From the NCBI GenBank assembly GCA_035760965.1, contig DASTRY010000039.1, forward strand, positions 1 through 64,000: a DNA stretch of 64,000 bases, written 5' to 3'. This DNA is from JADGHX01 sp035760965. GTDB lineage: Bacteria; Pseudomonadota; Gammaproteobacteria; Steroidobacterales; Steroidobacteraceae. Made by a program: the position numbers and the translations under genes. The notes below the pieces were generated by a model. That model had not been told where the DNA came from and searched no databases. It saw nothing but the letters and a program-made list of their open reading frames with translations. Shown here in pieces: positions 35,714 to 44,691 of the stretch (its first letter is position 1; each line of letters begins with the position of its first letter).

Positions 35714-37267
35714 ATGAAGACGTTGCTCACATGGAGCGCCGCCATTGCGCTCACCCTCACCGCTGCCGCCGCACAGGCGGCCACCCTCGACGCCCAGGGA
35801 ACGCTGCACGCCGATCAGCCGGGCCCGCTCATCAGCCGCTACATCTTCGGGCAGTTCGCCGAGCATCTCGGCTTCGGCATCTACGGCGGCATCTGGGTCG
35901 GCGAGGATTCGAAGATTCCGAACACGCACGGCTATCGCAACGATGTGGTCGCGGCGCTGAAGCGGCTCGAGGTGCCGGTCGTGCGCTGGCCCGGCGGCTG
36001 CTTCGCCGACGAGTATCACTGGCGCGAAGGCGTCGGTCCGCGCGACCAACGCCCCGTTCGCGTGAACACGCACTGGGGCGGCGTCGAAGAGACCAACGCG
36101 TTCGGCACGCACGAGTTCATGAACTTCGCCGAGTTGATCGGCGCCGATGCTTACGTGTCCGGCAACGTCGGCAACGGCACGCCCGAAGAGATGGCGCAGT
36201 GGGTCGAATACATGGCCTCCGACACGCACTCGACGCTCGCGAACGAGCGGCGGCGGAACGGCCGCGAGAAGCCGTGGAAGCTCGCGTTTTTCGGCATCGG
36301 CAACGAGCTCTGGGGCTGCGGCGGCAACATGCGCGCGGAGTATGCCGCCGACGTGGTCCGGCGCTATCAGACGTTCGTGAAGATCCCGCGCGGCACGCAC
36401 ACGCTGAAAATCGCCGCCGGCGCGAGCGACGACGATTACCACTGGACCGACGTGTTCATGCGCGAGACGGGCAAGCTCGTCGACGGCCTCTCGATGCACT
36501 ACTACACCTCGCCCGGCCCAACGTGGAACGAGAAGCGCTCGTCGACGGACTTCGACGAGGCGCAGTGGATCGAGACGCTATCGAAGGCGCTCCACATCGA
36601 CGAGCTCATCACCAAGCACAGCGCGGTGATGGACAAGTACGATCCCGAGAAGAAGGTCGCCTTGATGGTCGACGAGTGGGGCACGTGGTACACGAGCCTG
36701 CCCGGCTTCAACCCCGGCTTCCTGCACCAGCAGAACAGCCTGCGCGATGCGCTCGTCGCCGCGCTCCACTTCGACATCTTCAGCCAGCACGCGGACCGCG
36801 TGAAGATGGCGAACATCGCGCAGATGGTGAACGTGCTGCAGGCGATGATCCTGACGAGCGACGAGAAGATGGTGCTCACGCCGACGTACTACGCGTTCGA
36901 GATGTACAAGCCGTTCAAGGACGCGACGCACCTGCCGCTCGACATCTCCACCCCGCGATATCAGTACGGCGGCTACGATGTGCCCACCGTGCACGCATCG
37001 GCTGCGCGCGGCAAGGACGGCAAGGTCTACGTGGCGTTGACCAATCTCGATCCGAAGAACGACGTGAAACTGAGCCTGCAGGTCGTCGGCACGCAAGCGC
37101 GCAGCGTAACGGGGCAGATTCTCACGGCGGGAGCCATCAACGCTGTCAACACATTCGAGAAGCCCGATGCGGTGAAGCCCGTGAGCTTCAATGGCGCGAA
37201 GGTAAGTAACGGAAAGCTCACCGTCGCGCTGCCATCGAAGTCGGTGGTGGTCCTCGCGCTTCAATAG
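35714..37267 (+). CDS. Glycoside hydrolase family 51 alpha-L-arabinofuranosidase
   Basis: This is a secreted retaining arabinofuranosidase of 517 residues with a signal peptide (MKTLLTWSAAIALTLTAAAAQA). The GH51 opening RYIFGQFAEHLGFGIYGGIW is intact. The general acid/base is E198 (FFGIGNELWGCGG) and the nucleophile is E321 (ALMVDEWGTWY). The C-terminal beta-sandwich ends SVVVLAL. It releases L-arabinofuranose from arabinoxylan or arabinan side chains. It heads the plus-strand operon GH51-GH127-GH97, with a few bases between genes. The ATG at 35714 gives the signal peptide; the upstream in-frame extension is non-conserved. Confidence 0.95.
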   Translation: MKTLLTWSAAIALTLTAAAAQAATLDAQGTLHADQPGPLISRYIFGQFAEHLGFGIYGGIWVGEDSKIPNTHGYRNDVVAALKRLEVPVVRWPGGCFADEYHWREGVGPRDQRPVRVNTHWGGVEETNAFGTHEFMNFAELIGADAYVSGNVGNGTPEEMAQWVEYMASDTHSTLANERRRNGREKPWKLAFFGIGNELWGCGGNMRAEYAADVVRRYQTFVKIPRGTHTLKIAAGASDDDYHWTDVFMRETGKLVDGLSMHYYTSPGPTWNEKRSSTDFDEAQWIETLSKALHIDELITKHSAVMDKYDPEKKVALMVDEWGTWYTSLPGFNPGFLHQQNSLRDALVAALHFDIFSQHADRVKMANIAQMVNVLQAMILTSDEKMVLTPTYYAFEMYKPFKDATHLPLDISTPRYQYGGYDVPTVHASAARGKDGKVYVALTNLDPKNDVKLSLQVVGTQARSVTGQILTAGAINAVNTFEKPDAVKPVSFNGAKVSNGKLTVALPSKSVVVLALQ

Positions 37268-37278
37268 CGTTGCGACTG

Positions 37279-39114
37279 ATGCTCACGACGCGCCGCGAGC
37301 TGCTACAGGGATTGAGCGCCACGGCGCTTGGTGTCGCGCTTTCCGAGTCGCCGGCCTACGCGGATGGCCGATCATCGACCCCGCACCACGCGGTTGCGCC
37401 CTTCGCGCTCTCCGCCGTGCGGCTTTTGCCCGGCCCGTTCAAAACCGCGCAAGAGCTCGATGCCCGTTACTTGCTCACCCTCGAACCCGACCGGCTGCTG
37501 CACAACTTCAGAATCAATGCGGGCCTGAAACCGAAGGCGCCCGTGTACGGTGGCTGGGAGTCGCAGGAACCGTGGGTCGACATCCGTTGCCAGGGTCACA
37601 CGCTCGGTCACTATCTCAGCGCGTGCTCGATGCTGTACGCAGCGACCGGGGAAAACGCATTCGCGCAGCGTGTCGAGTACATCGTTGCCGAGCTGCGCGC
37701 TTGTCAGGACGCTCGCGGCGATGGCCTCATCTGTGCATTCCCCGATGGCGCGGCGCCGCTCGAGAACAGCCTGGGCGGCCGCGCGTTTCCGGGTGTGCCC
37801 TGGTACACGCAGCACAAGATCTTTGCAGGGCTGTGTGATGCGTACGAGCACGCGTCCAGCAAGACCGCGCTCGACGTGCTTGCCAGGCTCGCCGAATGGA
37901 CCGTCGCGGCCTCGCGCCCGGTTCCGGACGCATCGCTGCAAAAGATGCTGGATCGCGAGCACGGTGGGATGAGCGAAGTGCTCGCCGACGTGTACGTGTC
38001 GACCGGCGATAGGATGTTTTTGCAGGCCGCCGAGCGTTTCGCGCACCGCGCGTTGCTGGACCCCCTGGCTGCGCGTCGCGACGTGCTCGACGGCCTGCAC
38101 TCCAACACTCAGATTCCGAAGGTCATCGGATTCGCGCGACTGCACGAGCTCACCCGGAAGCGCGCGTACGGCGAGGCCGCCGCGTTCTTCTGGCAGACGG
38201 TCACCGAGCGCCGCTCGTTCGCCACCGGCGGCAATGGCGACCGCGAGCACTTCTTTCCGCCCGCGGAGTTCGCGGCTCATCTGCAGTCGGCGAAGACGAT
38301 GGAAACCTGCTGTGCGTACAACATGCTCCGCTTGACGCGCGCGCTGTTTCAGCAGACCGCGGCGCCGGCGTATGCCGACTACTACGAGCGAGCGCTCTAC
38401 AACTGCATCCTCGCTTCGCAGGACCCGCAGACCGGAATGATGACGTACTTCCAGGCGACGCGACCCGGCTACGTGAAGCTCTACTGCACGCCGACGGATT
38501 CCTTCTGGTGCTGCACGGGCTCCGGAATGGAGAATCACGCGAAGTACGGCGACTCCATCTACTTCCACGACGACGATTCGCTGTACGTGAACCTGTTCAT
38601 CGCCTCCGAGCTGAGCTGGGCCGTGAAGCACCTACGGCTCACGCAAACGACGCGCTTTCCGGACGAGGACGCAACGCGCCTCGTCGTGCATCTCGCCGCG
38701 CCGATCCGGTTGAGCCTCAAGCTCAGACATCCGTCGTGGTGCTCGCGCGTGACGGTGAGTGTGAACGGGCGTCCTCACGTCGTCAGCAGAAGGCCGAGCG
38801 GCTACATCGGCATCGAACGCACGTGGCGGGACGGAGACACGGTCGACGTCCGCTTGCCCATGGAGCGCCGACTCGAGGCGCTGCCGCATGCGTCGAATCT
38901 CGTCGCGGTGATGCAGGGACCGCTCGTGCTGGCCGGCCGGCTCGGCACGGCCGGTCTTGCGCCGGGCGCCGATATCATCGTGAACGAACGCACCTCCGGC
39001 GAGATGCTGAACATTCCTATGGAGATTCCGCGGCTCGACGCGAGCGCAGACACTGAGCTCGTCCCGTGGCATCGGATCGCGCACGAACGCTATACGCTCT
39101 ACTGGAGAACGTGA
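37279..39114 (+). CDS. Glycoside hydrolase family 127 beta-L-arabinofuranosidase
   Basis: The protein is about 611 residues of the former DUF1680 family, starting MLTTRRELLQGLSATALG, a twin-arginine-like export signal. The zinc/cysteine site of characterised GH127 enzymes is preserved: E342 and C344 in METCCAYNM, and C411-C412 in WCCTGSGMENHAKYGDSIYF, one of which serves as the unusual cysteine nucleophile. Known members remove beta-linked L-arabinofuranose from extensin-like or branched pectic and xylan side chains. A TTG at 37270 is an alternative start. It follows GH51 by 11 bases (2 from the TTG) and ends just before GH97. Confidence 0.92.
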   Translation: MLTTRRELLQGLSATALGVALSESPAYADGRSSTPHHAVAPFALSAVRLLPGPFKTAQELDARYLLTLEPDRLLHNFRINAGLKPKAPVYGGWESQEPWVDIRCQGHTLGHYLSACSMLYAATGENAFAQRVEYIVAELRACQDARGDGLICAFPDGAAPLENSLGGRAFPGVPWYTQHKIFAGLCDAYEHASSKTALDVLARLAEWTVAASRPVPDASLQKMLDREHGGMSEVLADVYVSTGDRMFLQAAERFAHRALLDPLAARRDVLDGLHSNTQIPKVIGFARLHELTRKRAYGEAAAFFWQTVTERRSFATGGNGDREHFFPPAEFAAHLQSAKTMETCCAYNMLRLTRALFQQTAAPAYADYYERALYNCILASQDPQTGMMTYFQATRPGYVKLYCTPTDSFWCCTGSGMENHAKYGDSIYFHDDDSLYVNLFIASELSWAVKHLRLTQTTRFPDEDATRLVVHLAAPIRLSLKLRHPSWCSRVTVSVNGRPHVVSRRPSGYIGIERTWRDGDTVDVRLPMERRLEALPHASNLVAVMQGPLVLAGRLGTAGLAPGADIIVNERTSGEMLNIPMEIPRLDASADTELVPWHRIAHERYTLYWRT

Positions 39115-39116
39115 GC

Positions 39117-41066
39117 GTGCGGCTGCTGCTCCCCACCGTTCTCGCATTGCTCGCGTTCGCGACTGTCCGAGCCGCCGAAGTGAGCAGCCACTCGCTGCTC
39201 ACCAGTCCCGACGAGCGCATCGAAGTCCGGTTCGGGATCGACGCCGAGGGCCGACCTCGTTACGAAGTCCAGCTCGGCGGCAAGCCTGTGCTGCTCGCGT
39301 CGCGCTTGGGGCTCGTGCGCGACGATGCGGATTTCTCGAGGAATCTTGCGCTCGTGCAGGAGTCGCCGGTCACGCGAGTCACCGACGACTACGAGCTTCT
39401 GACGAGTAAACGCCGCCTGAATCACTACGTGGCAAACCGTCGCGTCGTCGAGCTGAAGGGAGCGAACGGCGAGACCCTCGAGGTGATCTTCCAAGTCTCG
39501 AACGACGGCGTCGCCTTCCGCTATCGCTTCCCGCGCACCTCTACGACCGTGCACAGACTCACCGCGGAAGCGTCGTCGTACCGCTTTCTGCCGGGCACAC
39601 AGGCCTGGCTGCAGCCGATGTCCGCGGCGAAGACGGGCTTCAAAGGCGCCAATCCCGCTTACGAAGAGCCGTACGAGAAGGACATTCCCGTCGGCACGCC
39701 TTCGCCCACCGGCGCCGGCTGGGTGTACCCGGCGCTCTTCAGGTCGGGCGATGTGTGGCTGCTCGTCAGCGAGAGCTCGCTTCCTCGCAACTACTGCGGC
39801 ACGCGGCTGCGCACGAGCTGGCTCAGCACGGAATACACCGTGAGCTTTCCGGATCCGCTGGAGCGCATCGGTGACGGCCCGGTGAATCCGGAGTCGACAC
39901 TGCCGTGGCTCACGCCGTGGCGCTTCGTCGCCCTCGGCACGTTGCGAACCGTCGTCGAATCGACGCTCGGCACCGATCTCGCGGACAAGCCCGCGCCGAA
40001 CGCGGCGGTGCCCCGCGACGCTCCCGGAAAAGCGTCTTGGAGCTGGCCGCTTCTCGGTGACGATCACACGACCTTCGAGGTGCAGAAGAGATTCGTCGAC
40101 TATGCCGCCGACATGGGGTGGCGCTACACGCTGGTCGACGCGCTGTGGGACACGCAGATCGGCTACGACAAGCTCGCGGAGTTGGTCGCGTATGCGAAGC
40201 GCAAAGGCGTGCGCATTCTCGTGTGGTACAACTCCGCAGGCGATTGGAACTTCACGCCGCAGACGCCGCGCGACCGGATGCTGACGCATGCGAGCCGCGT
40301 GCAGGAATTCGAACGCCTGAAGACGATCGGCGTCGCGGGACTCAAGATCGATTTCTTCGGCGGCGACGGACAGTCCGTCATCGCGTACTACCGCGACATC
40401 CTCGACGACGCCGCGCCGTACGGCTTCGTGATGAATTTCCACGGCGCGACGTTGCCGCGCGGCTGGCAGCGCACCTATCCATTCCTCATGACGACGGAAG
40501 CGGTGCGCGGGCTCGAATTCGCGACCTTCGCGCAGCAAAACGCCGAAGAGGAACCGACGCACGCGGCCATGCTCCCCTTCACCCGCAACGTGTTCGATCC
40601 GATGGACTTCACACCGGTGGTGCTCGACCGCATTCCCGGAATCGAACGGCGGACGAGCAGTGCTTTCGAGCTGGCGCTCTCCGTCCTCTTCACCTCCGGA
40701 ATCCAGCACTACGCCGAGATTCCCGAGGGCATGGCCAAGGCGCCCGACTATGTGCGCGAGTTTCTCCGCCACGTGCCCAGCGTTTGGGACGACGTGCGAT
40801 TCGTGGAGGGCTTTCCGGGCAAGTACGTCGTGATCGCGCGGCGAGGAAACGGCCACTGGTACGTCGCGGGCATCAACGCGGAGCGTCGGGAGAGAACGCT
40901 TGCGCTACCGCTTTCGGAGCTGGGCATCCGCGGAAGCGGCACGCTCATCACCGACGGTGACGGCACCAATCTCTCGTTCCGCACGGAGCGAGTCGAGCGC
41001 GGAGCGCAGAAGAGCCCAGTCGTGAAGCTGAAGGGCCGCGGCGGTTTCGTCATCGTCGTCGATTGA
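39117..41066 (+). CDS. Glycoside hydrolase family 97 (retaining, alpha-galactosidase-type)
   Basis: The protein is about 649 residues with a signal peptide (VRLLLPTVLALLAFATVRA). GH97 N-terminal beta-sandwich motifs (LTSPDERIEVRFGID, NDGVAFRYRFP) precede the catalytic barrel. The nucleophile position is D412 in GLKIDFFGGDGQ and the acid/base is E461 in TTEAVRG. These match the retaining alpha-galactosidase branch rather than the inverting SusB-type alpha-glucosidases, which use a Glu base. The GTG at 39117 lies 9 bases after GGAG; a GTG at 39111 overlapping the GH127 stop is also possible. It is the last gene of the plus-strand operon and is convergent with the transporter genes. Confidence 0.92.
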   Translation: MRLLLPTVLALLAFATVRAAEVSSHSLLTSPDERIEVRFGIDAEGRPRYEVQLGGKPVLLASRLGLVRDDADFSRNLALVQESPVTRVTDDYELLTSKRRLNHYVANRRVVELKGANGETLEVIFQVSNDGVAFRYRFPRTSTTVHRLTAEASSYRFLPGTQAWLQPMSAAKTGFKGANPAYEEPYEKDIPVGTPSPTGAGWVYPALFRSGDVWLLVSESSLPRNYCGTRLRTSWLSTEYTVSFPDPLERIGDGPVNPESTLPWLTPWRFVALGTLRTVVESTLGTDLADKPAPNAAVPRDAPGKASWSWPLLGDDHTTFEVQKRFVDYAADMGWRYTLVDALWDTQIGYDKLAELVAYAKRKGVRILVWYNSAGDWNFTPQTPRDRMLTHASRVQEFERLKTIGVAGLKIDFFGGDGQSVIAYYRDILDDAAPYGFVMNFHGATLPRGWQRTYPFLMTTEAVRGLEFATFAQQNAEEEPTHAAMLPFTRNVFDPMDFTPVVLDRIPGIERRTSSAFELALSVLFTSGIQHYAEIPEGMAKAPDYVREFLRHVPSVWDDVRFVEGFPGKYVVIARRGNGHWYVAGINAERRERTLALPLSELGIRGSGTLITDGDGTNLSFRTERVERGAQKSPVVKLKGRGGFVIVVD

Positions 41067-41068
41067 CG

Positions 41069-41086
41069 GATCGCGCCCCCGCGATC
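41069..41086. terminator. Putative bidirectional hairpin terminator
   Basis: GATCGCG and CGCGATC flank a 4-base CCCC loop, immediately after the GH97 stop and 9 bases before the end of the convergent permease gene. No T-run follows on either strand, so intrinsic termination would be weak. The position between two convergent operons supports a terminator or transcript-end role. Confidence 0.5.
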
Positions 41087-41094
41087 GGGAAACT

Positions 41095-42108
41095 TCAGGA
41101 GCGCCGGGCTTCGAACAGCCGCTGCAGCAGGCAGAACACGAACAGCAGCACCCCGACGGCGATGCGCGTCCACCACGAGCTGAGCGTGCCGTCGAACACG
41201 ATGAGCGTCTGAATGATCCCGAGGATCAGCACGCCGAACAGCGTGCCGATCACGTAGCCGAAGCCGCCCGTCAGAAGCGTCCCGCCGATGACGACCGCGG
41301 CGATCGCATCGAGCTCCAGGCCCAGGGCATGCAGGCTGTAGCCCGAGAGCATGTAGAACGTCATCACGACGCCGCCGAGCGCCGAGCAGAGCCCGCTGAG
41401 CATGTAAACGCGGATGAGTGTCGAGCCGACCGGCAGTCCCATGAGCTGCGCAGACGCCTCGCTGCCGCCGATCGCGTAGACGGTGCGTCCGAACTGAGTC
41501 GCGTGCGCGAGCCACATTCCGCCCAGCACGACCGCGAGCGCGATCACCGCGCTCACGGATAGCGACGCATCGCCGCCCAACGGCACACGCGCCTGAGCGA
41601 TCGCGCTGTATACGGGATGCGTGATGCTGATGGACTCCGTGCTGATGAGGTAGCACAGCCCCCGCGCCAAGAACATTCCCGCGAGCGTCACGATGAAGGG
41701 CTGCAGCCGGAACCGCTGCACGAGATAGCCCTGCGCCGTCCCGAACAGCGCACCGATCGCCAGCACGAGCGGCATCACGAGCCACGGGCTCACGCCGTTG
41801 TGTTCGACGAGCTGGGCCGAGATCATCGTCGTGAGCGCGACGACGGCGCCCACTGAAAGATCGATGCCGCCCGTGAGAATGACGAACGTCATGCCCACCG
41901 CGACGATGCACAGGAACGCGTTGTCGATCAGCAGATTCAGAAAGACTTGCGGCGCGAAGAAGCCGTCGTAGAGCATCGATCCTGCGGCCGCCATCGCGAC
42001 GAACAGCGAGATCGTCACGGTGAGCGGCACGTAGCGCGGATCGATGCGCGGCCAACCCCGCGCCCGGCCGCCCGAGCCGGAGCGCGCCGAGGTAGCATCC
42101 ACGCTCAC
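41095..42108 (-). CDS. yjfF: Furanose ABC transporter permease, YjfF-like
   Basis: This is an inner-membrane permease of 337 residues closely resembling E. coli YjfF, part of the galactofuranose/arabinofuranose importer. Shared stretches include VGMTFVILTGGIDLSVGAVV, DAIAAVVIGGTLLTGG and the C-terminal FDGTLSSWWTRIAVGVLLF. About eight to ten hydrophobic helices are visible. It overlaps the upstream permease by 4 bases and is the last gene of the four-gene operon. E. coli ytfQ-ytfR-ytfT-yjfF has the same order. Location beside GH51 and GH127 suits uptake of released L-arabinofuranose. Confidence 0.92.
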   Translation of the reverse strand: MSVDATSARSGSGGRARGWPRIDPRYVPLTVTISLFVAMAAAGSMLYDGFFAPQVFLNLLIDNAFLCIVAVGMTFVILTGGIDLSVGAVVALTTMISAQLVEHNGVSPWLVMPLVLAIGALFGTAQGYLVQRFRLQPFIVTLAGMFLARGLCYLISTESISITHPVYSAIAQARVPLGGDASLSVSAVIALAVVLGGMWLAHATQFGRTVYAIGGSEASAQLMGLPVGSTLIRVYMLSGLCSALGGVVMTFYMLSGYSLHALGLELDAIAAVVIGGTLLTGGFGYVIGTLFGVLILGIIQTLIVFDGTLSSWWTRIAVGVLLFVFCLLQRLFEARRS

Positions 42109-43169
42109 GCGTTCTCCGCCTCGCGCCTGAACGCCACCCGGCGCAGCAAGGCGCGGAATTCCGGCGACTGCAGCAGCATGACTGCGAACACCAGCGCCGC
42201 CTTCACCACCATGTTCACTTCGGGCGGCACGCCGCTCGCGTAGATCATCGACGTCAGCGTCTGCAGGATGAGCGCGCCGATGAGCGTTCCGGCGAGACTG
42301 AAGCGGCCGCCCGTCAACGGCGTCCCGCCGAGCGCGACTGCGAGAATCGCGTCGAGCTCCATGAACAGGCCCGCGTTGTTACCGTCCGCGCTTTTCACGT
42401 TCGAGCTGACGATCAGGCCGGCGACACCTGCGGTGAACGCACAGAAAACGTAGAGCGCTACGGTGATCAGCGGCGCGCGCACGCCTGCCACGCGGGCGGC
42501 CACCGGATTGATGCCGATGCTCCGAATGAACAACCCAAGTGCCGTCCGCGTGAGCGCGAAGTGCACGGCGAGCGCGACGAGGGCCGCGCAGCAGAACGCG
42601 AACGGCAATCCCAAGAGGAATCCATTGCCGATGTAGAAATACGGCGAGTAGTAAAGGGTGATGATGCGACCGTCCGTGATCAGCTGCGCGATACCGCGCC
42701 CCGCCACCATCAGGATGAGCGTTGCGACGATCGGCTGCATGCCCGTCTTGACGACGAGCAGCCCGTTCCACAGTCCGCACAGCATCGCCACGCCGAGCGC
42801 ACCGACGATGGCCACGCTCATGGGGAAGCGGCTCGTCTGCACCGCCGTGCCGGCATCGAGCGAGCCGCCGATCAGCACCGCCGCCACGGCGGCCGAGATC
42901 GCGAGCACCGCGCCCACGGAAATATCGAGCCCGCGGACGGCAATGACGAGCGTCATGCCCATCGACACGAGCATGAGCGGTGCGGCGCGGTTCACGACAT
43001 CGATCAGGCTGCCTTGCAGATGGCCATCGACCCACGCGAGGCGCAGAAAGCTCGGATTCACGAGCGCGCTGATCGCGAGCAGCGCGGCGAGCGTGACTGC
43101 CGGCCAGAAGAGCTGATGCGCGCTCCATCGCATCAGCAGACTTCGCTCGCGTTCGGTTTCGCCACGCAT
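42105..43169 (-). CDS. ytfT: Furanose ABC transporter permease, YtfT-like
   Basis: This is an inner-membrane permease of 354 residues resembling E. coli YtfT. Matches include IDVVNRAAPLMLVSMGMTLV, GLDISVGAVLAI, VATLILMVAGRGIAQLITDG and the C-terminal SGVPPEVNMVVKAALV. It overlaps the ATP-binding gene by one base (TGATG) and the YjfF-like gene by 4 bases, so the operon is translationally coupled. It would form a heterodimeric channel with the YjfF-like protein. Confidence 0.92.
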   Translation of the reverse strand: MRGETERERSLLMRWSAHQLFWPAVTLAALLAISALVNPSFLRLAWVDGHLQGSLIDVVNRAAPLMLVSMGMTLVIAVRGLDISVGAVLAISAAVAAVLIGGSLDAGTAVQTSRFPMSVAIVGALGVAMLCGLWNGLLVVKTGMQPIVATLILMVAGRGIAQLITDGRIITLYYSPYFYIGNGFLLGLPFAFCCAALVALAVHFALTRTALGLFIRSIGINPVAARVAGVRAPLITVALYVFCAFTAGVAGLIVSSNVKSADGNNAGLFMELDAILAVALGGTPLTGGRFSLAGTLIGALILQTLTSMIYASGVPPEVNMVVKAALVFAVMLLQSPEFRALLRRVAFRREAENA

Positions 43170-44689
43170 CAGTGTCGCGCGATCATTTCGTACACCGCGT
43201 GCTCGCCGCAGCCGCCCGGCAGCTCGCCCACCTTGCGACGGTCGCGCATCACGACGATGCGATCCGCGAGGCGCACGACTTCTTCGATCTCCGCCGAGAT
43301 GAAGACCAGCGCCATGCCGGCGCGCGCGAGCGCGACGATCTCGTTCATGATTTCCTGCTTCGCCGCGATGTCGATGCCGCGCGTGGGCTCATCGAGGATG
43401 AGCACCCGCGGCTCGGTTGCGAGCCAGCGCGCGAGCAGCACCTTCTGCTGATTGCCTCCGGAGAGCTGCCCGACGGGCGTCTCGAGGCTCGCGCTCTTGA
43501 TTCCCAGCGCGGCGACGAAGCGCTCCGCGATCGCTTCCTGCTTCTCGCGCGACAGATACGGCACGAGCCCGGCGCGCGCCTGCAGCGCGAGCACGATGTT
43601 CTCCCGCACGGAGAGATCCGCGATGAGCCCTTCGGTCTTCCGCTCCTCCGGGCACAGCGCGAGGCCGCACGCAATGGCGTCGGCGGGGCTGTGAAGCGCC
43701 GCGCGCTGTCCGGCAATGACGATGGCGCCGCTATCCGCCGCGTCCAGGCCGAACAGCAGACGCGCCAGCTCCGTGCGCCCCGATCCGAGGAGCCCCGCAA
43801 TGCCGACGACCTCACCGGCCTCGACCGCGAAGTCGGTCGCCTGCAGCTGCCCTTTGCGTGCGATGCCCTGCGCTTGCAGAACGGGGGCGGAGCGCACCTC
43901 GTCCGACGCGTCGCGGGTGTCGCTCGCGCTGGTTGCGGGCGCGATAGCGCCGCCGATCATGGCGGCGATCAGTGCCTCGCGACTGAGCTCCGAAGTGCGG
44001 TACTCGCCAACGAAGCTGCCATTACGCAGAACGGTGATCCGGTCCGAGATGGCGTACACCTGTTCGAGAAAGTGCGTGACGAACAAGATGGCCATTCCCT
44101 GCCGGCGCAGCCGGTCCAGCACCGCGAACAGTTGCCGCACTTCGTCCGCGTCGAGACTGGAGGTGGGCTCGTCGAGAATCAGCACACGCGCGGCGACGCT
44201 CGTCGCGCGAGCGATAGCGATCATTTGCTGGATGGCGACGGGGTACGACGACAGCAGCCGCGTGACCTCGATGTCGATCTGCAGCGCCGTGAGCAGGCGG
44301 CGCGCCTCGCGCTCGACGGCCTGCCAGTCGATACCGCCGCCGCGCCACCATGGGCGCCGCGGGTAGCGCCCCGCGAAGATGTTCTCGGCCACCGTGAGAT
44401 TCGGGCAGAGGTTCACTTCCTGATACACGGTGCTGATGCCGAGCTGCTGCGCATGAAGCGGCGACGCGGGCCGAATCGGCCGGCCCTCGAGCTCGATGCT
44501 GCCGGAATCGGGCGCATGCACGCCCGTCAGCACCTTGATCAACGTCGACTTGCCGGCGCCGTTCTGGCCCATCAGCGCGTGAATCTCGCCCGCGCGCAGC
44601 TGCAGCTCGACATTGTCGAGCGCGCGCACGCCCGGGAACGTGCGGCGAATGCCGCGCGCCGATAGTACGCACTCCGCTTCGGCCGCCAT
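43169..44689 (-). CDS. ytfR: Furanose ABC transporter ATP-binding protein, YtfR-like
   Basis: The protein is about 506 residues with two fused nucleotide-binding domains, as in all sugar importers of the RbsA/YtfR class. The N-terminal domain has a full Walker A (GQNGAGKSTLIKVL), Q-loop region and Walker B (RVLILDEPTSSLDADEV). The C-terminal domain has GLLGSGRTELARLLFG, LSGGNQQKVLLARWLA and LILDEPTRGIDIAAK. The ATG at 44689 is used; the frame extends further upstream but that segment overlaps the binding-protein gene and is not family-like. The start lies 2 bases after the binding-protein stop. Confidence 0.93.
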   Translation of the reverse strand: MAAEAECVLSARGIRRTFPGVRALDNVELQLRAGEIHALMGQNGAGKSTLIKVLTGVHAPDSGSIELEGRPIRPASPLHAQQLGISTVYQEVNLCPNLTVAENIFAGRYPRRPWWRGGGIDWQAVEREARRLLTALQIDIEVTRLLSSYPVAIQQMIAIARATSVAARVLILDEPTSSLDADEVRQLFAVLDRLRRQGMAILFVTHFLEQVYAISDRITVLRNGSFVGEYRTSELSREALIAAMIGGAIAPATSASDTRDASDEVRSAPVLQAQGIARKGQLQATDFAVEAGEVVGIAGLLGSGRTELARLLFGLDAADSGAIVIAGQRAALHSPADAIACGLALCPEERKTEGLIADLSVRENIVLALQARAGLVPYLSREKQEAIAERFVAALGIKSASLETPVGQLSGGNQQKVLLARWLATEPRVLILDEPTRGIDIAAKQEIMNEIVALARAGMALVFISAEIEEVVRLADRIVVMRDRRKVGELPGGCGEHAVYEMIARH

Positions 44690-44691
44690 GC

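Noticed and set aside
26211..41066. Bacteroidetes-style SusC/SusD polysaccharide locus
   Set aside because: No SusD-like lipoprotein is present and the receptor has the Xanthomonas/Caulobacter-type plug sequence, so horizontal transfer of a Bacteroidetes locus is not supported.
39117..41066. GH97 as inverting SusB-type alpha-glucosidase
   Set aside because: The catalytic positions read Asp in LKIDFF and Glu in TTEAVRG, the pattern of the retaining alpha-galactosidase branch.
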